25,076 bases of DNA from UBA9554 sp038205135 (GTDB lineage: Bacteria > Pseudomonadota > Alphaproteobacteria > Rhodobacterales > Rhodobacteraceae), in the NCBI GenBank assembly GCA_038205135.1, contig JBBRCF010000045.1:1-25076 (forward strand), read 5' to 3'. A model generated the notes under the pieces. The model saw only the letters and a program-made list of their open reading frames with translations. It was not told the DNA's origin and did not search any database. Position numbers and translations under genes: made by a program. Each line of letters starts with the position of its first letter. Within the stretch, counting starts at the first letter, position 1. This document shows positions 1-7,840 of the stretch, in pieces.

Positions 1-75
1 GTTTCCGGCCTCGCCCGGATCTTATGCCAGCGAGCGGATGGGGTAATGCCGGCGAGCGGTGACGCGGTGCCATGA
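1..75 (+). other. Possible 3' end of an upstream gene
   Basis: Frame 1 is open from the window edge to a TGA at 73-75, which overlaps the acyltransferase ATG (72-74) in an ATGA junction typical of coupled operon genes. The other two forward frames are also open for part of this stretch (stops near 44 and 60), so coding in frame 1 is a guess. The stretch also carries an imperfect direct repeat, ATGCCAGCGAGCGG (24-37) and ATGCCGGCGAGCGG (46-59), 13 of 14 identical. Confidence 0.2.
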
Positions 76-2012
76 CAAGACGCGACGACATCGACGGGCT
101 GCGCGCGCTGGCGGTGGTGATGGTGCTGCTGTTCCACGCCCAGATGAACGACCTGCGCGGCGGGTTCATCGGTGTCGATGTGTTCTTTGTGATCTCGGGC
201 TATCTGATTGTGCCGATAATCGTCAGCGCGCAAGCCGAAGGGCGGTTTGGCTTTGGCGCGTTCCTGCTGCGGCGGTTGCGGCGTCTGGTGCCGGCGATGG
301 TACCGGTGCTGATCTACACGCTGGTGGCGGCGGCGCTGCTGCTGGGCGATGCGCGGTTCGGTGCGTTCCTGCACAGCATGCTGGGCGCAGCGTTCTATGT
401 GTCGAACCATGTGTTTCAGGCGCAGGCCGGGTATTTCGACGCCGACGCGCATCAGAAACTGCTGCTGCATACCTGGTCGCTGGCGGTGGAATTTCAGTTC
501 TATCTGGTGACACCGCTGATCCTCGGACTGGCGCGCGGACGGCGCTGGGGCGTCACCGTGGCGCTGGTCACGCTGTCGGCGGCGTCTTTTGCGCTGTCCG
601 AGATGTGGCGGGGCGGGGCGGGGTCCGCCGCGTTCTATCTGATGGCGCCGCGGTTCTGGGAATTTGCGCTCGGCGGGATCGTGGCGCTGTGGGTGCCCGC
701 GCGCGCGGGGCCATTGTGGCAGGGCGTGACCTTACGCGGGGCAGGGCTGGCGGCAATTTTGTGGGCGGCGCTGACCTATGATGCCGCGACCGGGTTTCCG
801 GGGCTGGGCGCGTTGCCGCCGGTGGTGGGCGCAGCGCTGGCTCTGGCCGCACCACAGGCCCCGCGTGATCCGCTGCAGTGGCTGCTGGCGGCGCGCGCGG
901 CGCGGTGGGTGGGGCTGCGGTCTTATGCGATCTATCTTTGGCACTGGCCGTTGATGGTCACTGCGGTGCTGTATGCCGAATGGGCCAGCGAGGGCCTGCT
1001 GCTGGTGATGGCCGCGCTGTCGGTCGTGCTGGCGGCGATCAGCTATCCGCTGATCGAACGCCCGCCGCAGGTGTCGCCCGCATGGCGCGCGCCGCGGCGG
1101 ATCATGGTCATGACGGCGATTGGTCCGGTGCTGGCGCTGCTGGTGCTGGCGCTGGTGGTGGTGCTGCCTGCGGGCTGGCGCGGTGGCTTGCCGCTGGATG
1201 ATTATCGCGCGGTGCAGGACCGGGTGGATGCCGAATTCGCGCCCTATGCCGCGACGCTGCATACCGCGCCATCGGGTCCGGAACGCGGCGACCAATGCAG
1301 CCTTGATCCGGTCTTGACCGCGCCGCGCGCCGTGGCGGTCGCGGCAATGGCGGATTGTCTGACCGAATTGGATGGCGCGGATGTGCTGGTGATCGGCGAC
1401 AGCCACGGGCGCGAGACGTTCCATGCCCTCCGCCTCGCCTATCCCGACCGCCGGTTCGCCCTGCTGCACGCGTCGAACTGTGCGCCGGCGGATTACAGCC
1501 CGCAGGACGGCGTGACCTGTTTTGCCGGGCTGACGGACGGGTTGCGCAGTGCGTTGCCGCCCGGCACACCGGTGGTGTTGTCATCGCGCTGGCCGCTGGC
1601 CGCGCTGGACCGGCTGGCTGACACCGGTGCTGTGCTGACCACGCTGAATGCCCCGGTCGCCATCGTGGGCATGGGCCCCTATCTGCGGGTCCCGATGCCC
1701 AACCTGCTGCGCGCGGGGCAGGCGGTGCGCGATGCAGCGGGCGATCTACGCCTGCCGTTGGGGGGTCTGCGCTGGCGACAGGACAGCATGGCCACCGAGG
1801 CACGCCTTGCTGCCATCGCGGCCACGCAGGGCTGGTTGTTCGTGCCGAAAAACCCGGCGTTCTGCGACGCGCAAGGCTGTCTGGTGGATATTCCGGGGCA
1901 ACCGGGGCAATTGCTGCTGTGGGACGGGTCGCACATGACGCGGGCGGGGTTCGACTGGTTCGCAGGCATCCTGCGCGCAGCGCCGGGGTTGGCCGACCTG
2001 CTTGCGCGTTAA
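72..2012 (+). CDS. Membrane acyltransferase (AT3/OafA-like) with SGNH domain
   Basis: A 646-residue two-part protein predicted to O-acylate (often acetylate) a cell-surface polysaccharide. The N-terminal half is a multi-pass integral membrane acyltransferase-3 domain: it opens with DGLRALAVVMVLLFHA, followed by FFVISGYLI and HTWSLAVEFQFYL, all hallmarks of the OafA/YrhL family. After a last membrane segment near residue 355, the C-terminal part is a periplasmic SGNH hydrolase-like domain, with the nucleophile in GDSH (442-445) and the Asp/His pair in WDGSHM (D618, H621). This is the usual architecture of LPS or peptidoglycan O-acetyltransferases in which both domains share one chain. The ATG at 72 is supported by the conserved N-terminus. 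It converges with the VWA gene, and the two stop codons overlap at 2009-2012. The actual glycan substrate cannot be read from the sequence, and no LPS genes are visible beside it. Confidence 0.9.
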   Translation: MTRRDDIDGLRALAVVMVLLFHAQMNDLRGGFIGVDVFFVISGYLIVPIIVSAQAEGRFGFGAFLLRRLRRLVPAMVPVLIYTLVAAALLLGDARFGAFLHSMLGAAFYVSNHVFQAQAGYFDADAHQKLLLHTWSLAVEFQFYLVTPLILGLARGRRWGVTVALVTLSAASFALSEMWRGGAGSAAFYLMAPRFWEFALGGIVALWVPARAGPLWQGVTLRGAGLAAILWAALTYDAATGFPGLGALPPVVGAALALAAPQAPRDPLQWLLAARAARWVGLRSYAIYLWHWPLMVTAVLYAEWASEGLLLVMAALSVVLAAISYPLIERPPQVSPAWRAPRRIMVMTAIGPVLALLVLALVVVLPAGWRGGLPLDDYRAVQDRVDAEFAPYAATLHTAPSGPERGDQCSLDPVLTAPRAVAVAAMADCLTELDGADVLVIGDSHGRETFHALRLAYPDRRFALLHASNCAPADYSPQDGVTCFAGLTDGLRSALPPGTPVVLSSRWPLAALDRLADTGAVLTTLNAPVAIVGMGPYLRVPMPNLLRAGQAVRDAAGDLRLPLGGLRWRQDSMATEARLAAIAATQGWLFVPKNPAFCDAQGCLVDIPGQPGQLLLWDGSHMTRAGFDWFAGILRAAPGLADLLAR

Positions 2013-3193
2013 CGTCCCAGCATCTTCATGCCGCGCGTCAGCCCTTCCAGCGTCATCGGCACCATGCGATCGGCAAAGATGTCGCGGATCAGGCCGATGG
2101 ACTGGGTGTAGTCCCAATATTTCTCGGGGGTCGGATTGATCCAAAGGTTGCCCGGCCATTGGTCGCGCGCGCGGCTCAGCCATACTTGCCCCGCTTCGGC
2201 GTTCCAGTGTTCATTCGCGCCGCCGGGATAGGCGATTTCATAGGGCGACATGGCGGCGTCGCCGACAAAAATGCATTTATATCCGGCACCATAGGTGCGC
2301 AGCACGTCCGACGTCGGGATCTGCGCATCCCAGCGGCGGCGGTTGTCGCGCCAGATGCCTTCGTACAGGCAGTTGTGAAAATAGTAGTGTTCCAGATGTT
2401 TGAATTCCGCCCGCGCGGCGGAAAACAGCTCCTCGACCACCTTTACATGCGGGTCCATCGACCCGCCCACATCCAGAAACAGGATCACCTTGACCGCGTT
2501 GCGCCGTTCGGGCCGGGTCTGCACATCCAGATAGCCATGTTCGGCGGTAGCGCGGATAGTGCCGTCAAGGTCCAACTCATCCGCCGCGCCATCTCGCGCC
2601 CAACGGCGAAGCCGTTTCAGCGCCACCTTGATGTTGCGGGTACCTAGTTCAACATCGTCGGCGAAGTCCCTGAATTCACGTTTGTCCCAGACCTTGACCG
2701 CGCGCTGGTGGCGGGATTTTTCCTGCCCGATCCGCACGCCTTCGGGGTTGTAACCCTGCGCGCCAAACGGCGATGTGCCGGCGGTGCCGATCCATTTCGA
2801 TCCGCCCTGATGGCGGCCTTGCTGTTCGGCCAGACGCTGTTTCAGCGTTTCCATCAGCTTGTCGAACCCGCCAAGCGCCTCGATTTCGGCGCGTTCTTCG
2901 GCGGTCAGATGTTTTTCCGCCAGTTTCGCCAGCCATTCGGGCGGCAGATCGACGGCCTGCACCACGGCTTCTGGCGGGATCGATTCCAACCCCTGAAACG
3001 TGGCGGCAAAGGCGCGGTCAAAGCGGTCGATGTGGCGTTCGTCCTTCACCAGTATGGTGCGGGCAAGGTAATAAAATCCTTCGGGATCATAGGTCACCAA
3101 CCCGGCACGCATCCCGTCCAGAAACGCCAGATACTCACGCAAGGATACCGGAACGGCGTGGCGGCGGAGCGTGTCGAAGAACGGCAGAAACAT
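2009..3193 (-). CDS. VWA domain protein, CoxE-like
   Basis: A 394-residue soluble protein of the CoxE-like von Willebrand factor A group. The N-terminal half is helical and charged. The VWA domain begins near residue 236 with the hydrophobic strand VKVILFLDVGGSMD, whose DVGGS (about 241-245) is a variant of the DxSxS metal-binding (MIDAS) motif. Proteins of this type work with MoxR-family AAA ATPases as a chaperone or metal-insertion pair, and such an ATPase lies upstream on the same strand at 5100-5939. An AGGAG Shine-Dalgarno sequence precedes the ATG at 3193. It ends the run of minus-strand genes, following the 56-residue membrane protein by 12 bp. The client protein is unknown, and no carbon monoxide dehydrogenase or methanol dehydrogenase genes are in view. 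Confidence 0.88.
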   Translation of the reverse strand: MFLPFFDTLRRHAVPVSLREYLAFLDGMRAGLVTYDPEGFYYLARTILVKDERHIDRFDRAFAATFQGLESIPPEAVVQAVDLPPEWLAKLAEKHLTAEERAEIEALGGFDKLMETLKQRLAEQQGRHQGGSKWIGTAGTSPFGAQGYNPEGVRIGQEKSRHQRAVKVWDKREFRDFADDVELGTRNIKVALKRLRRWARDGAADELDLDGTIRATAEHGYLDVQTRPERRNAVKVILFLDVGGSMDPHVKVVEELFSAARAEFKHLEHYYFHNCLYEGIWRDNRRRWDAQIPTSDVLRTYGAGYKCIFVGDAAMSPYEIAYPGGANEHWNAEAGQVWLSRARDQWPGNLWINPTPEKYWDYTQSIGLIRDIFADRMVPMTLEGLTRGMKMLGR

Positions 3194-3205
3194 GCGCCGC
3201 TCCTG

Positions 3206-3376
3206 TCACATCACCACTGCGCGGTGGATCGCGATCGTCACGAACAGCCCGATCAGCGTAAAGGCCAGCCCGTAGATCGCGCCATAATGCAGCATGTCCC
3301 AACGGTTGCCTTTGCGACGATAGGCGATCAGGGCGCCAAGTGTGGCCCCGAAGATGGCTCCTGCCAGAACGATCAT
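3206..3376 (-). CDS. Small two-helix membrane protein (56 aa)
   Basis: A short gene reading MIVLAGAIFGATLGALIAYR, then a polar stretch (RKGNRWDML), then a second hydrophobic segment (YGLAFTLIGLFVTIAIHRA). This predicts two membrane helices joined by a short basic loop. It is packed between the DUF2927 gene (5 bp gap; an AGGGAG Shine-Dalgarno lies inside the end of that gene) and the VWA gene (12 bp gap), so it is almost certainly co-transcribed with them. Its tight fit in the operon and clean hydrophobic pattern argue that it is real. Function is unknown; it could anchor or assist the MoxR/VWA complex, but that is only inferred from position. Confidence 0.72.
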   Translation of the reverse strand: MIVLAGAIFGATLGALIAYRRKGNRWDMLHYGAIYGLAFTLIGLFVTIAIHRAVVM

Positions 3377-3381
3377 CGTGC

Positions 3382-4758
3382 TCAGCTTCTCCCTCTGAGC
3401 GGGCTGAGTTGTGAAATTTCACGCTGTTTCGCGCGCACCGCCCAATCCGCCCCGAACCCGTAGCGTGCCCAGCCCAGACTGTCCAGCCGGACGGTCTGCG
3501 CCTCGGCGCCGCGCCCTGACAGATCGAGAGCTTCTGCACGCAACAGCATCAGCGTTGACAGCAGCGCCGCGTTTTCATGCCGGGCGGCGGTGTCCAGATG
3601 CGGGGCCAGCAGCGCAAGGGCCGCTTCGCCCTGACCGCGTGCCACAGCAAAACCCGCCAGCTGCGACCCGACATAGGCCCGGTGCAGCGCCATGTCGGGC
3701 AATATGGCAAAAAACCGGTTGGCTTCGATGAACTGCGCTTCGGCGGCGGCGGGGTCCGAAGTCTGCAACAGACGTCCCATCGCGTAATGCGAAAAGCCGC
3801 GGCGATGATCCTGCCAGCCCATGACGCGGGCGATGCTGATCGCTTCGGCGGCGGCGGCCCGACGGTCCATCGGTCCGACACCCGGACCAAGCGCCTTGTG
3901 GATCGCATTGACCCAAGGGCGGGGCGTATCGGGCAGCCGACGTGGCGCTGCACTCTGTCCGGCCGGGTTCAACCGCGCCAGCAGGCCGGGCAGCCGTTCG
4001 GCCACCTGCGCCCGCGTCATGCCGGACCGCAGATCGGGCGAATAGATCGCCCGCAGGATCAGCATGTCATAGCCGGTCAGCACGGTGTGCACGTTGTCGT
4101 CGTTATAGACGCTGTCGGGCAGCCGGTAGAGGTCGTTCAGCGGCCCCAGCGCCTGCGCCAGTTCTTCGTGCAGGCAATCGCGCACTTCTTGCGGGGCGGC
4201 ATCCGACGGCAGAAACACCGCGATCTGGGTCCGGCGGTCCAGCCGGCCCCAATCGGTTCGCACGGTGCGCCGCGCCAGCGCATATTGCGAAATGTCGGTG
4301 ATGTTGGGCACCACGAAACATGCCGCCTGCGGCAATGCCTTGCGGATTTCGCTGCGCGGGATTGCCTGAATGGTGATCTGTGCCGCGCTACCTTGGGCCA
4401 TGTCGATGTCGATGCCGGCCTCGCTCCGCAGGCGGTGCAGCAGACGGCCCAGATCCAGCCCCAGATGCGCCGGCGGCTCGCCGGTGACGCGCACGCGGAT
4501 CGGGCCTTCGAAACGCGTCAGGATCGGCAAATCACGGCCCGATTCCATCTGGAATACCAGATCCAGAAAATCGCGCGTGATATCGGTATTGGCCTGCACC
4601 GGGCGTGACGGGCGCGGGGCCGAAAACGTCTTCATCGGCGGCAGGGTGCTGTTGTTTTCGATCTGGAACGCCGCGCGGGTGGCGGTTTCCGTATTCAGCG
4701 ACGGCACGCAGGCCCCCAGCATCAGACAGATCGGCAGAATGGCGCGATGCAGGCTCAT
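3382..4758 (-). CDS. DUF2927 domain lipoprotein
   Basis: A 458-residue protein with a short lipoprotein signal: a hydrophobic stretch (AILPICLMLGAC) ends in the lipobox LGAC, with the Cys about 17 residues from the chosen start. The ATG at 4758 is preferred over an in-frame ATG at 4803, because the longer form would put a basic 15-residue extension before the signal. The domain that follows (from about residue 65) contains GPIRVRVTGEPP and CFVVPNI, the kind of sequence seen in DUF2927 proteins of Rhodobacteraceae. The C-terminal third is rich in short Ala-containing helices resembling TPR-like repeats. It lies between the MoxR gene and the small membrane protein. A role for these proteins is not established; a peptidase-like role has been suggested for related envelope lipoproteins, but nothing here proves it. 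Confidence 0.82.
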   Translation of the reverse strand: MSLHRAILPICLMLGACVPSLNTETATRAAFQIENNSTLPPMKTFSAPRPSRPVQANTDITRDFLDLVFQMESGRDLPILTRFEGPIRVRVTGEPPAHLGLDLGRLLHRLRSEAGIDIDMAQGSAAQITIQAIPRSEIRKALPQAACFVVPNITDISQYALARRTVRTDWGRLDRRTQIAVFLPSDAAPQEVRDCLHEELAQALGPLNDLYRLPDSVYNDDNVHTVLTGYDMLILRAIYSPDLRSGMTRAQVAERLPGLLARLNPAGQSAAPRRLPDTPRPWVNAIHKALGPGVGPMDRRAAAAEAISIARVMGWQDHRRGFSHYAMGRLLQTSDPAAAEAQFIEANRFFAILPDMALHRAYVGSQLAGFAVARGQGEAALALLAPHLDTAARHENAALLSTLMLLRAEALDLSGRGAEAQTVRLDSLGWARYGFGADWAVRAKQREISQLSPLRGRS

Positions 4759-5099
4759 GCGGCGGTGCCGGCGATACGGCAGGGTGATTGCATTGCGCAA
4801 CACGCAAGCGGTGCGCCGCGCGGGGGGCGCCGGCTGTGGGTGACTGTCCCGGTCATTTCATGCCTCGGTCGTTCTTGTTGACAGAACTTCGACCCTCTTG
4901 GCGTCACGGCTAAGGAGCAATTGAGGCAAATGTGTGGCACCTGTCCGGTTGAAACCGCGGATTGTGACGCCAAAGCCGCGGCTTGCAAATCAATGGCTTG
5001 GTCTGCCCGCCAGTGAAAACCGCAGTGCGGCAACACAGGTCAGCGCCGGGCCCACGCGTCAGTCCGGGCCAGACCCGCCACAATCTGGCCACATTCGCC
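4759..5099. other. 341-bp gene-poor interval between MoxR and DUF2927 genes
   Basis: No convincing gene of normal size is seen. The stretch contains a perfect 10-bp inverted repeat, TTGGCGTCAC at 4898-4907 and GTGACGCCAA at 4964-4973, separated by 56 bp. The same interval contains a tiny plus-strand frame (4930-5016), listed separately. A TTGACA hexamer lies at 4878-4883, but no matching -10 box is seen 16-18 bp downstream. Because of its length, the DUF2927 gene may have its own promoter rather than being read from moxR. Confidence 0.45.
4930..5016 (+). CDS. Candidate 28-aa cysteine-containing microprotein
   Basis: An ATG at 4930 opens a 28-codon frame beginning MCGTCPVETADCDAKAAACK and ending at TGA 5014-5016. 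Four cysteines fall at residues 2, 5, 12 and 19, a spacing that could suit metal binding. TAAGGAG at 4911-4917 is a good Shine-Dalgarno sequence. It sits 12 bp before the ATG and only 3 bp before an in-frame TTG at 4921. The frame is too short for coding statistics to help. It lies antisense to nothing known, and no promoter is clear. It is reported as a possibility only. Confidence 0.2.
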   Translation: MCGTCPVETADCDAKAAACKSMAWSARQ

Positions 5100-5939
5100 T
5101 CAGCCGCCGCGCCGCGCCATAAAGGCCAGCCGTTCGAACAGATGCACATCCTGTTCGTTCTTCAACAACGCGCCGTGCAGTTTCGGCAGCGCGTTGACAC
5201 CGTCACGTTTCAGATCCTCGGGCGTCAGATCCTCGGCCAGCAGCAGCTTCAGCCAGTCCAGAACTTCGGAGGTCGATGGCTTCTTCTTCAACCCCGGAGT
5301 TTCACGAATTTCGTAGAATTGCGTCAGCGCGGTGGTCAGCAGCGCCTCCTTGATCCCGGGGTGATGCACCGCGACGATGGCGCGCAGCGTGCCGGGATCG
5401 GGAAAGCGGATGTAATGAAAGAAACACCGACGCAGAAACGCGTCGGGCAATTCCTTTTCATTGTTCGATGTGATGATGACGATGGGGCGGTGTCTGGCGC
5501 GGATCGTTTCGCCGGTCTCATAGACATAGAATTCCATCCGGTCCAATTCCTGCAGCAGGTCATTGGGGAATTCGATGTCGGCCTTGTCGATCTCGTCGAT
5601 CAGCAGGACGACCTTGCCATCCGCCTCGAAGGCCTGCCACAGCTTGCCCTTCTTGATGTAATTCCGCACGTCATGCACCCGTGCCTCGCCCAGCTGGCTG
5701 TCGCGCAGCCGCGATACGGCATCGTATTCGTAAAGCCCCTGTTGCGCCTTGGTGGTGGATTTGATGTTCCATTCGATCATCGGCAGACCCAGCGCCATCG
5801 ACACCTGGCGGGCCAGTTCGGTCTTGCCGGTGCCGGGCTCGCCCTTGACCAGCAGCGGGCGTTCCAGCGCCACGGCGGCATTCACGGCAACGGTCAGATC
5901 GGCAGTGGCCACATAGGACCCGGTTCCTTCGAATTTCAT
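5100..5939 (-). CDS. MoxR-family AAA+ ATPase
   Basis: A 279-residue ATPase of the MoxR family. The Walker A motif GEPGTGKT is at residues 33-40 and Walker B VLLIDEID at about 111-118, followed by an arginine-rich sensor region (DAFLRRCFFHYIRFPDP). The start is set at ATG 5939 (MKFEGTGSYVATADL), where family members of this size begin. An in-frame extension to 6110 exists but would add 57 residues unlike the family. MoxR ATPases remodel partner proteins together with VWA-domain proteins. The CoxE-like VWA gene downstream (2009-3193) is the obvious partner, although a 341-bp gap and two other genes separate them. Confidence in the family is high; the client is unknown. Confidence 0.92.
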   Translation of the reverse strand: MKFEGTGSYVATADLTVAVNAAVALERPLLVKGEPGTGKTELARQVSMALGLPMIEWNIKSTTKAQQGLYEYDAVSRLRDSQLGEARVHDVRNYIKKGKLWQAFEADGKVVLLIDEIDKADIEFPNDLLQELDRMEFYVYETGETIRARHRPIVIITSNNEKELPDAFLRRCFFHYIRFPDPGTLRAIVAVHHPGIKEALLTTALTQFYEIRETPGLKKKPSTSEVLDWLKLLLAEDLTPEDLKRDGVNALPKLHGALLKNEQDVHLFERLAFMARRGG

Positions 5940-6131
5940 GCGTTTCCAGCCCTTTGGCGATGTGGTCGCCGGCAGGTTATCCGGCGTGACCACGATGTGC
6001 AATCGCCGGCGCATCCGGGCCTTTCGTGTAGTGACAAGGGGTGAACCTTCGTATAGAGCGCCGCGCAGGGGGTGCCCGATGTCTGACACCATGCCTTTCA
6101 GACCTTGCACTTATCACAGGGAGCACGATCG

Positions 6132-6554
6132 ATGAAAGCCGAAGCCTTCTTGCCAGATGCCTATCGCCCGGCTGAAGACGAGCCGTTCATGAACGACCGT
6201 CACCTGGAATATTTCCGGCGCAAGCTGATCATGTGGAAGAACGATCTGATGTCCGACAGCCGCGACACGATCGAAGGTTTGCAGGACGGGACGCGCAACA
6301 TCCCCGACGTCACCGACCGCGCGTCCGAGGAAACCGACCGTGCGCTGGAATTGCGGACGCGCGACCGCCAGCGCAAACTGGTGACCAAGATCGACGCGGC
6401 CCTGCGGCGGATCGATAACGGCGAATACGGCTATTGCGAAATGACCGGCGAACCGATCAGCCTGAAACGGCTGGATGCACGCCCGATCGCCACCATGACA
6501 CTGGAAGCGCAAGAGCGCCACGAGCGGCGTGAAAAGGTCCACCGCGACGACTGA
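6132..6554 (+). CDS. dksA: RNA polymerase-binding protein, DksA/TraR family
   Basis: A 140-residue DksA homologue. DksA binds in the secondary channel of RNA polymerase and, with ppGpp, adjusts rRNA and amino-acid promoter activity. The coiled-coil tip is intact: DVTDRASEETD has the two key acidic/Ala positions (D62 and A64, matching D74 and A76 of E. coli DksA), followed by ELRTRDRQRKLVTKID. The globular part is GEYGYCEMTGEPISLKRLDARP. Only the first of the four zinc-binding cysteines is kept (Cys102); the other three positions are Thr, Thr and Ala. DksA homologues lacking the full cysteine set are known in Rhodobacter sphaeroides. The ATG at 6132 follows a CAGGGAG Shine-Dalgarno at about 6116-6122. 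A strong terminator follows, so the gene is probably a single-gene unit. Confidence 0.93.
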   Translation: MKAEAFLPDAYRPAEDEPFMNDRHLEYFRRKLIMWKNDLMSDSRDTIEGLQDGTRNIPDVTDRASEETDRALELRTRDRQRKLVTKIDAALRRIDNGEYGYCEMTGEPISLKRLDARPIATMTLEAQERHERREKVHRDD

Positions 6555-6582
6555 TCGCATCGGCCGAATGACGAAATCAGGG

Positions 6583-6610
6583 CGCCGGGGCTATCGCTCC
6601 GGCGTTTTTT
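6583..6610 (+). terminator. Rho-independent terminator of dksA
   Basis: A 9-bp stem, CGCCGGGGC and GCTCCGGCG with one G-T wobble, encloses the 4-base loop TATC and is followed directly by six T residues (6605-6610). It lies 28 bp after the dksA stop and 16 bp before the monooxygenase ATG. Confidence 0.88.
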
Positions 6611-6625
6611 GTTGCACCAGAAGTC

Positions 6626-7786
6626 ATGATTGCCGAGCGTAAGATCACCGTTCTGGGGGCTGGTGTCGCGGGGTTGGCCGTAGCCCGCGCGCTGGCGTTG
6701 CGCGGGGCGCGGGTCACGGTGCTGGAACAGGCGCCGGCGATCACCGAGGTCGGCGCCGGGCTGCAGATCAGCCAGAACGGGTTTAAGGTTATTGCCGCGC
6801 TGGGTCTGGGCGACGCGTTGCGCGCGTGCGGGATCCAGAGCCGCGCGATCGTGTTGCACGATCACGCCGGCGCCCCGGTCATGCGGATGGACCTGACCCG
6901 GCGGCCGGACCGCGTGCAATTGCTGGTGCACCGCGCCGACCTGATCGACATCCTGCTGACCGGGGCCCGCGACGCCGGCGCAACGGTGCGCACCGGCTAT
7001 GCCGTGCAGGTGGTTGACCTGTCCGGCCTGCATCCGCGCCTGACACTGGCCGATGGCAGCCTGTGGGAAACCGACCTGCTGATCGGCGCAGACGGGGTGC
7101 AATCGCGGGTGCGCGCCGTCCTGAACCCGGAAACGCCACCGTTTTTCACCGGACAGGTGGCCTGGCGAGCCCTGATCGCCAATCCTGGGCAGGGGCCAGA
7201 GGCGCATGTACATATGGGCCCGGGCCGGCATCTGGTCTGTTATCCATTGCGCGACGGCGCCGTTCTGAACATCGTGGCGGTGCAGGAACGCAGCACCTGG
7301 GCCGCCGAGGGCTGGAACCAGCCCGACGATCCCGGCCACCTGCGCGCCGCCTTTGCCGATTTCGGCGGCCCGGTGCGGGGTCTGCTGGCGCGGGTCGAAC
7401 AGGCGCATCTGTGGGGCCTGTTCCGGCATCCGGTCGCGCATATCTGGGGGCAGGGGCGCGCCGCGATCCTGGGCGATGCGGCGCACCCCACCTTGCCGTT
7501 TCTGGCGCAGGGGGCAAATCTGGCGCTGGAAGATGCCTGGGTGCTGGCCCGGTGTCTGGACGACGACAAGGACGCATTGCCGCGCTATCAGGCCCTGCGG
7601 CGGCCGCGCACGGAACGGGTCATCGCGGCGGCCAATGGCAACGCCTGGAAATTTCACTTGCGGCATCCGTTGGCGCGCGGACTGGCGCATGCGGCGCTGC
7701 GGCTGGGCAATGTCATGGCCCCGGACCGCATGCTGGCCCAGTTCGACTGGATCTATGACCACGACGTGACCGCCGCGTCCTCTTGA
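6626..7786 (+). CDS. FAD-dependent aromatic-ring monooxygenase
   Basis: A 386-residue flavoprotein of the UbiH/p-hydroxybenzoate hydroxylase class, nearest in style to salicylate 1-monooxygenase and 3-hydroxybenzoate 6-monooxygenase. The FAD-binding Rossmann motif GAGVAG is at residues 11-16, with the ribose-binding Glu at 34 (VTVLEQAP). The GADGVQSRVR motif starts at about 154. The second FAD motif GDAAHPTLPFLAQGANLALED starts at 283. It would use NAD(P)H and O2 to hydroxylate an aromatic substrate. It stands alone between the dksA terminator and luxR, with no ring-cleavage or CoA-ligase genes nearby, so the substrate cannot be assigned. The ATG at 6626 fits the family start. Confidence 0.88.
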   Translation: MIAERKITVLGAGVAGLAVARALALRGARVTVLEQAPAITEVGAGLQISQNGFKVIAALGLGDALRACGIQSRAIVLHDHAGAPVMRMDLTRRPDRVQLLVHRADLIDILLTGARDAGATVRTGYAVQVVDLSGLHPRLTLADGSLWETDLLIGADGVQSRVRAVLNPETPPFFTGQVAWRALIANPGQGPEAHVHMGPGRHLVCYPLRDGAVLNIVAVQERSTWAAEGWNQPDDPGHLRAAFADFGGPVRGLLARVEQAHLWGLFRHPVAHIWGQGRAAILGDAAHPTLPFLAQGANLALEDAWVLARCLDDDKDALPRYQALRRPRTERVIAAANGNAWKFHLRHPLARGLAHAALRLGNVMAPDRMLAQFDWIYDHDVTAASS

Positions 7787-7812
7787 TCCGTCACCCGGCA
7801 AGCCGAACCTGA

Positions 7813-7826
7813 TTACTGGACAGTAA
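7813..7826. promoter_or_regulatory. Palindrome upstream of the luxR-type gene
   Basis: TTACTG-GA-CAGTAA is a perfect 6-2-6 inverted repeat ending 14 bp before the ATG of the LuxR-type regulator. Its position suits an operator, possibly for autoregulation, but its centre (CTG-GA-CAG) differs from that of the lux-box-like dyads after the gene, so the same protein may not bind both. Confidence 0.4.
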
Positions 7827-7840
7827 ATGGGGTGCGGGGG

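Noticed and set aside
3411..3422. Palindrome GTGAAATTTCAC
   Set aside because: It lies within the coding end of the DUF2927 gene and is explained by codons for Arg-Glu-Ile-Ser; no promoter is expected there.
5940..6110. 57-residue N-terminal extension of the MoxR ATPase
   Set aside because: The extension is basic, unlike the family, and the conserved MKFEG start fits the usual length.
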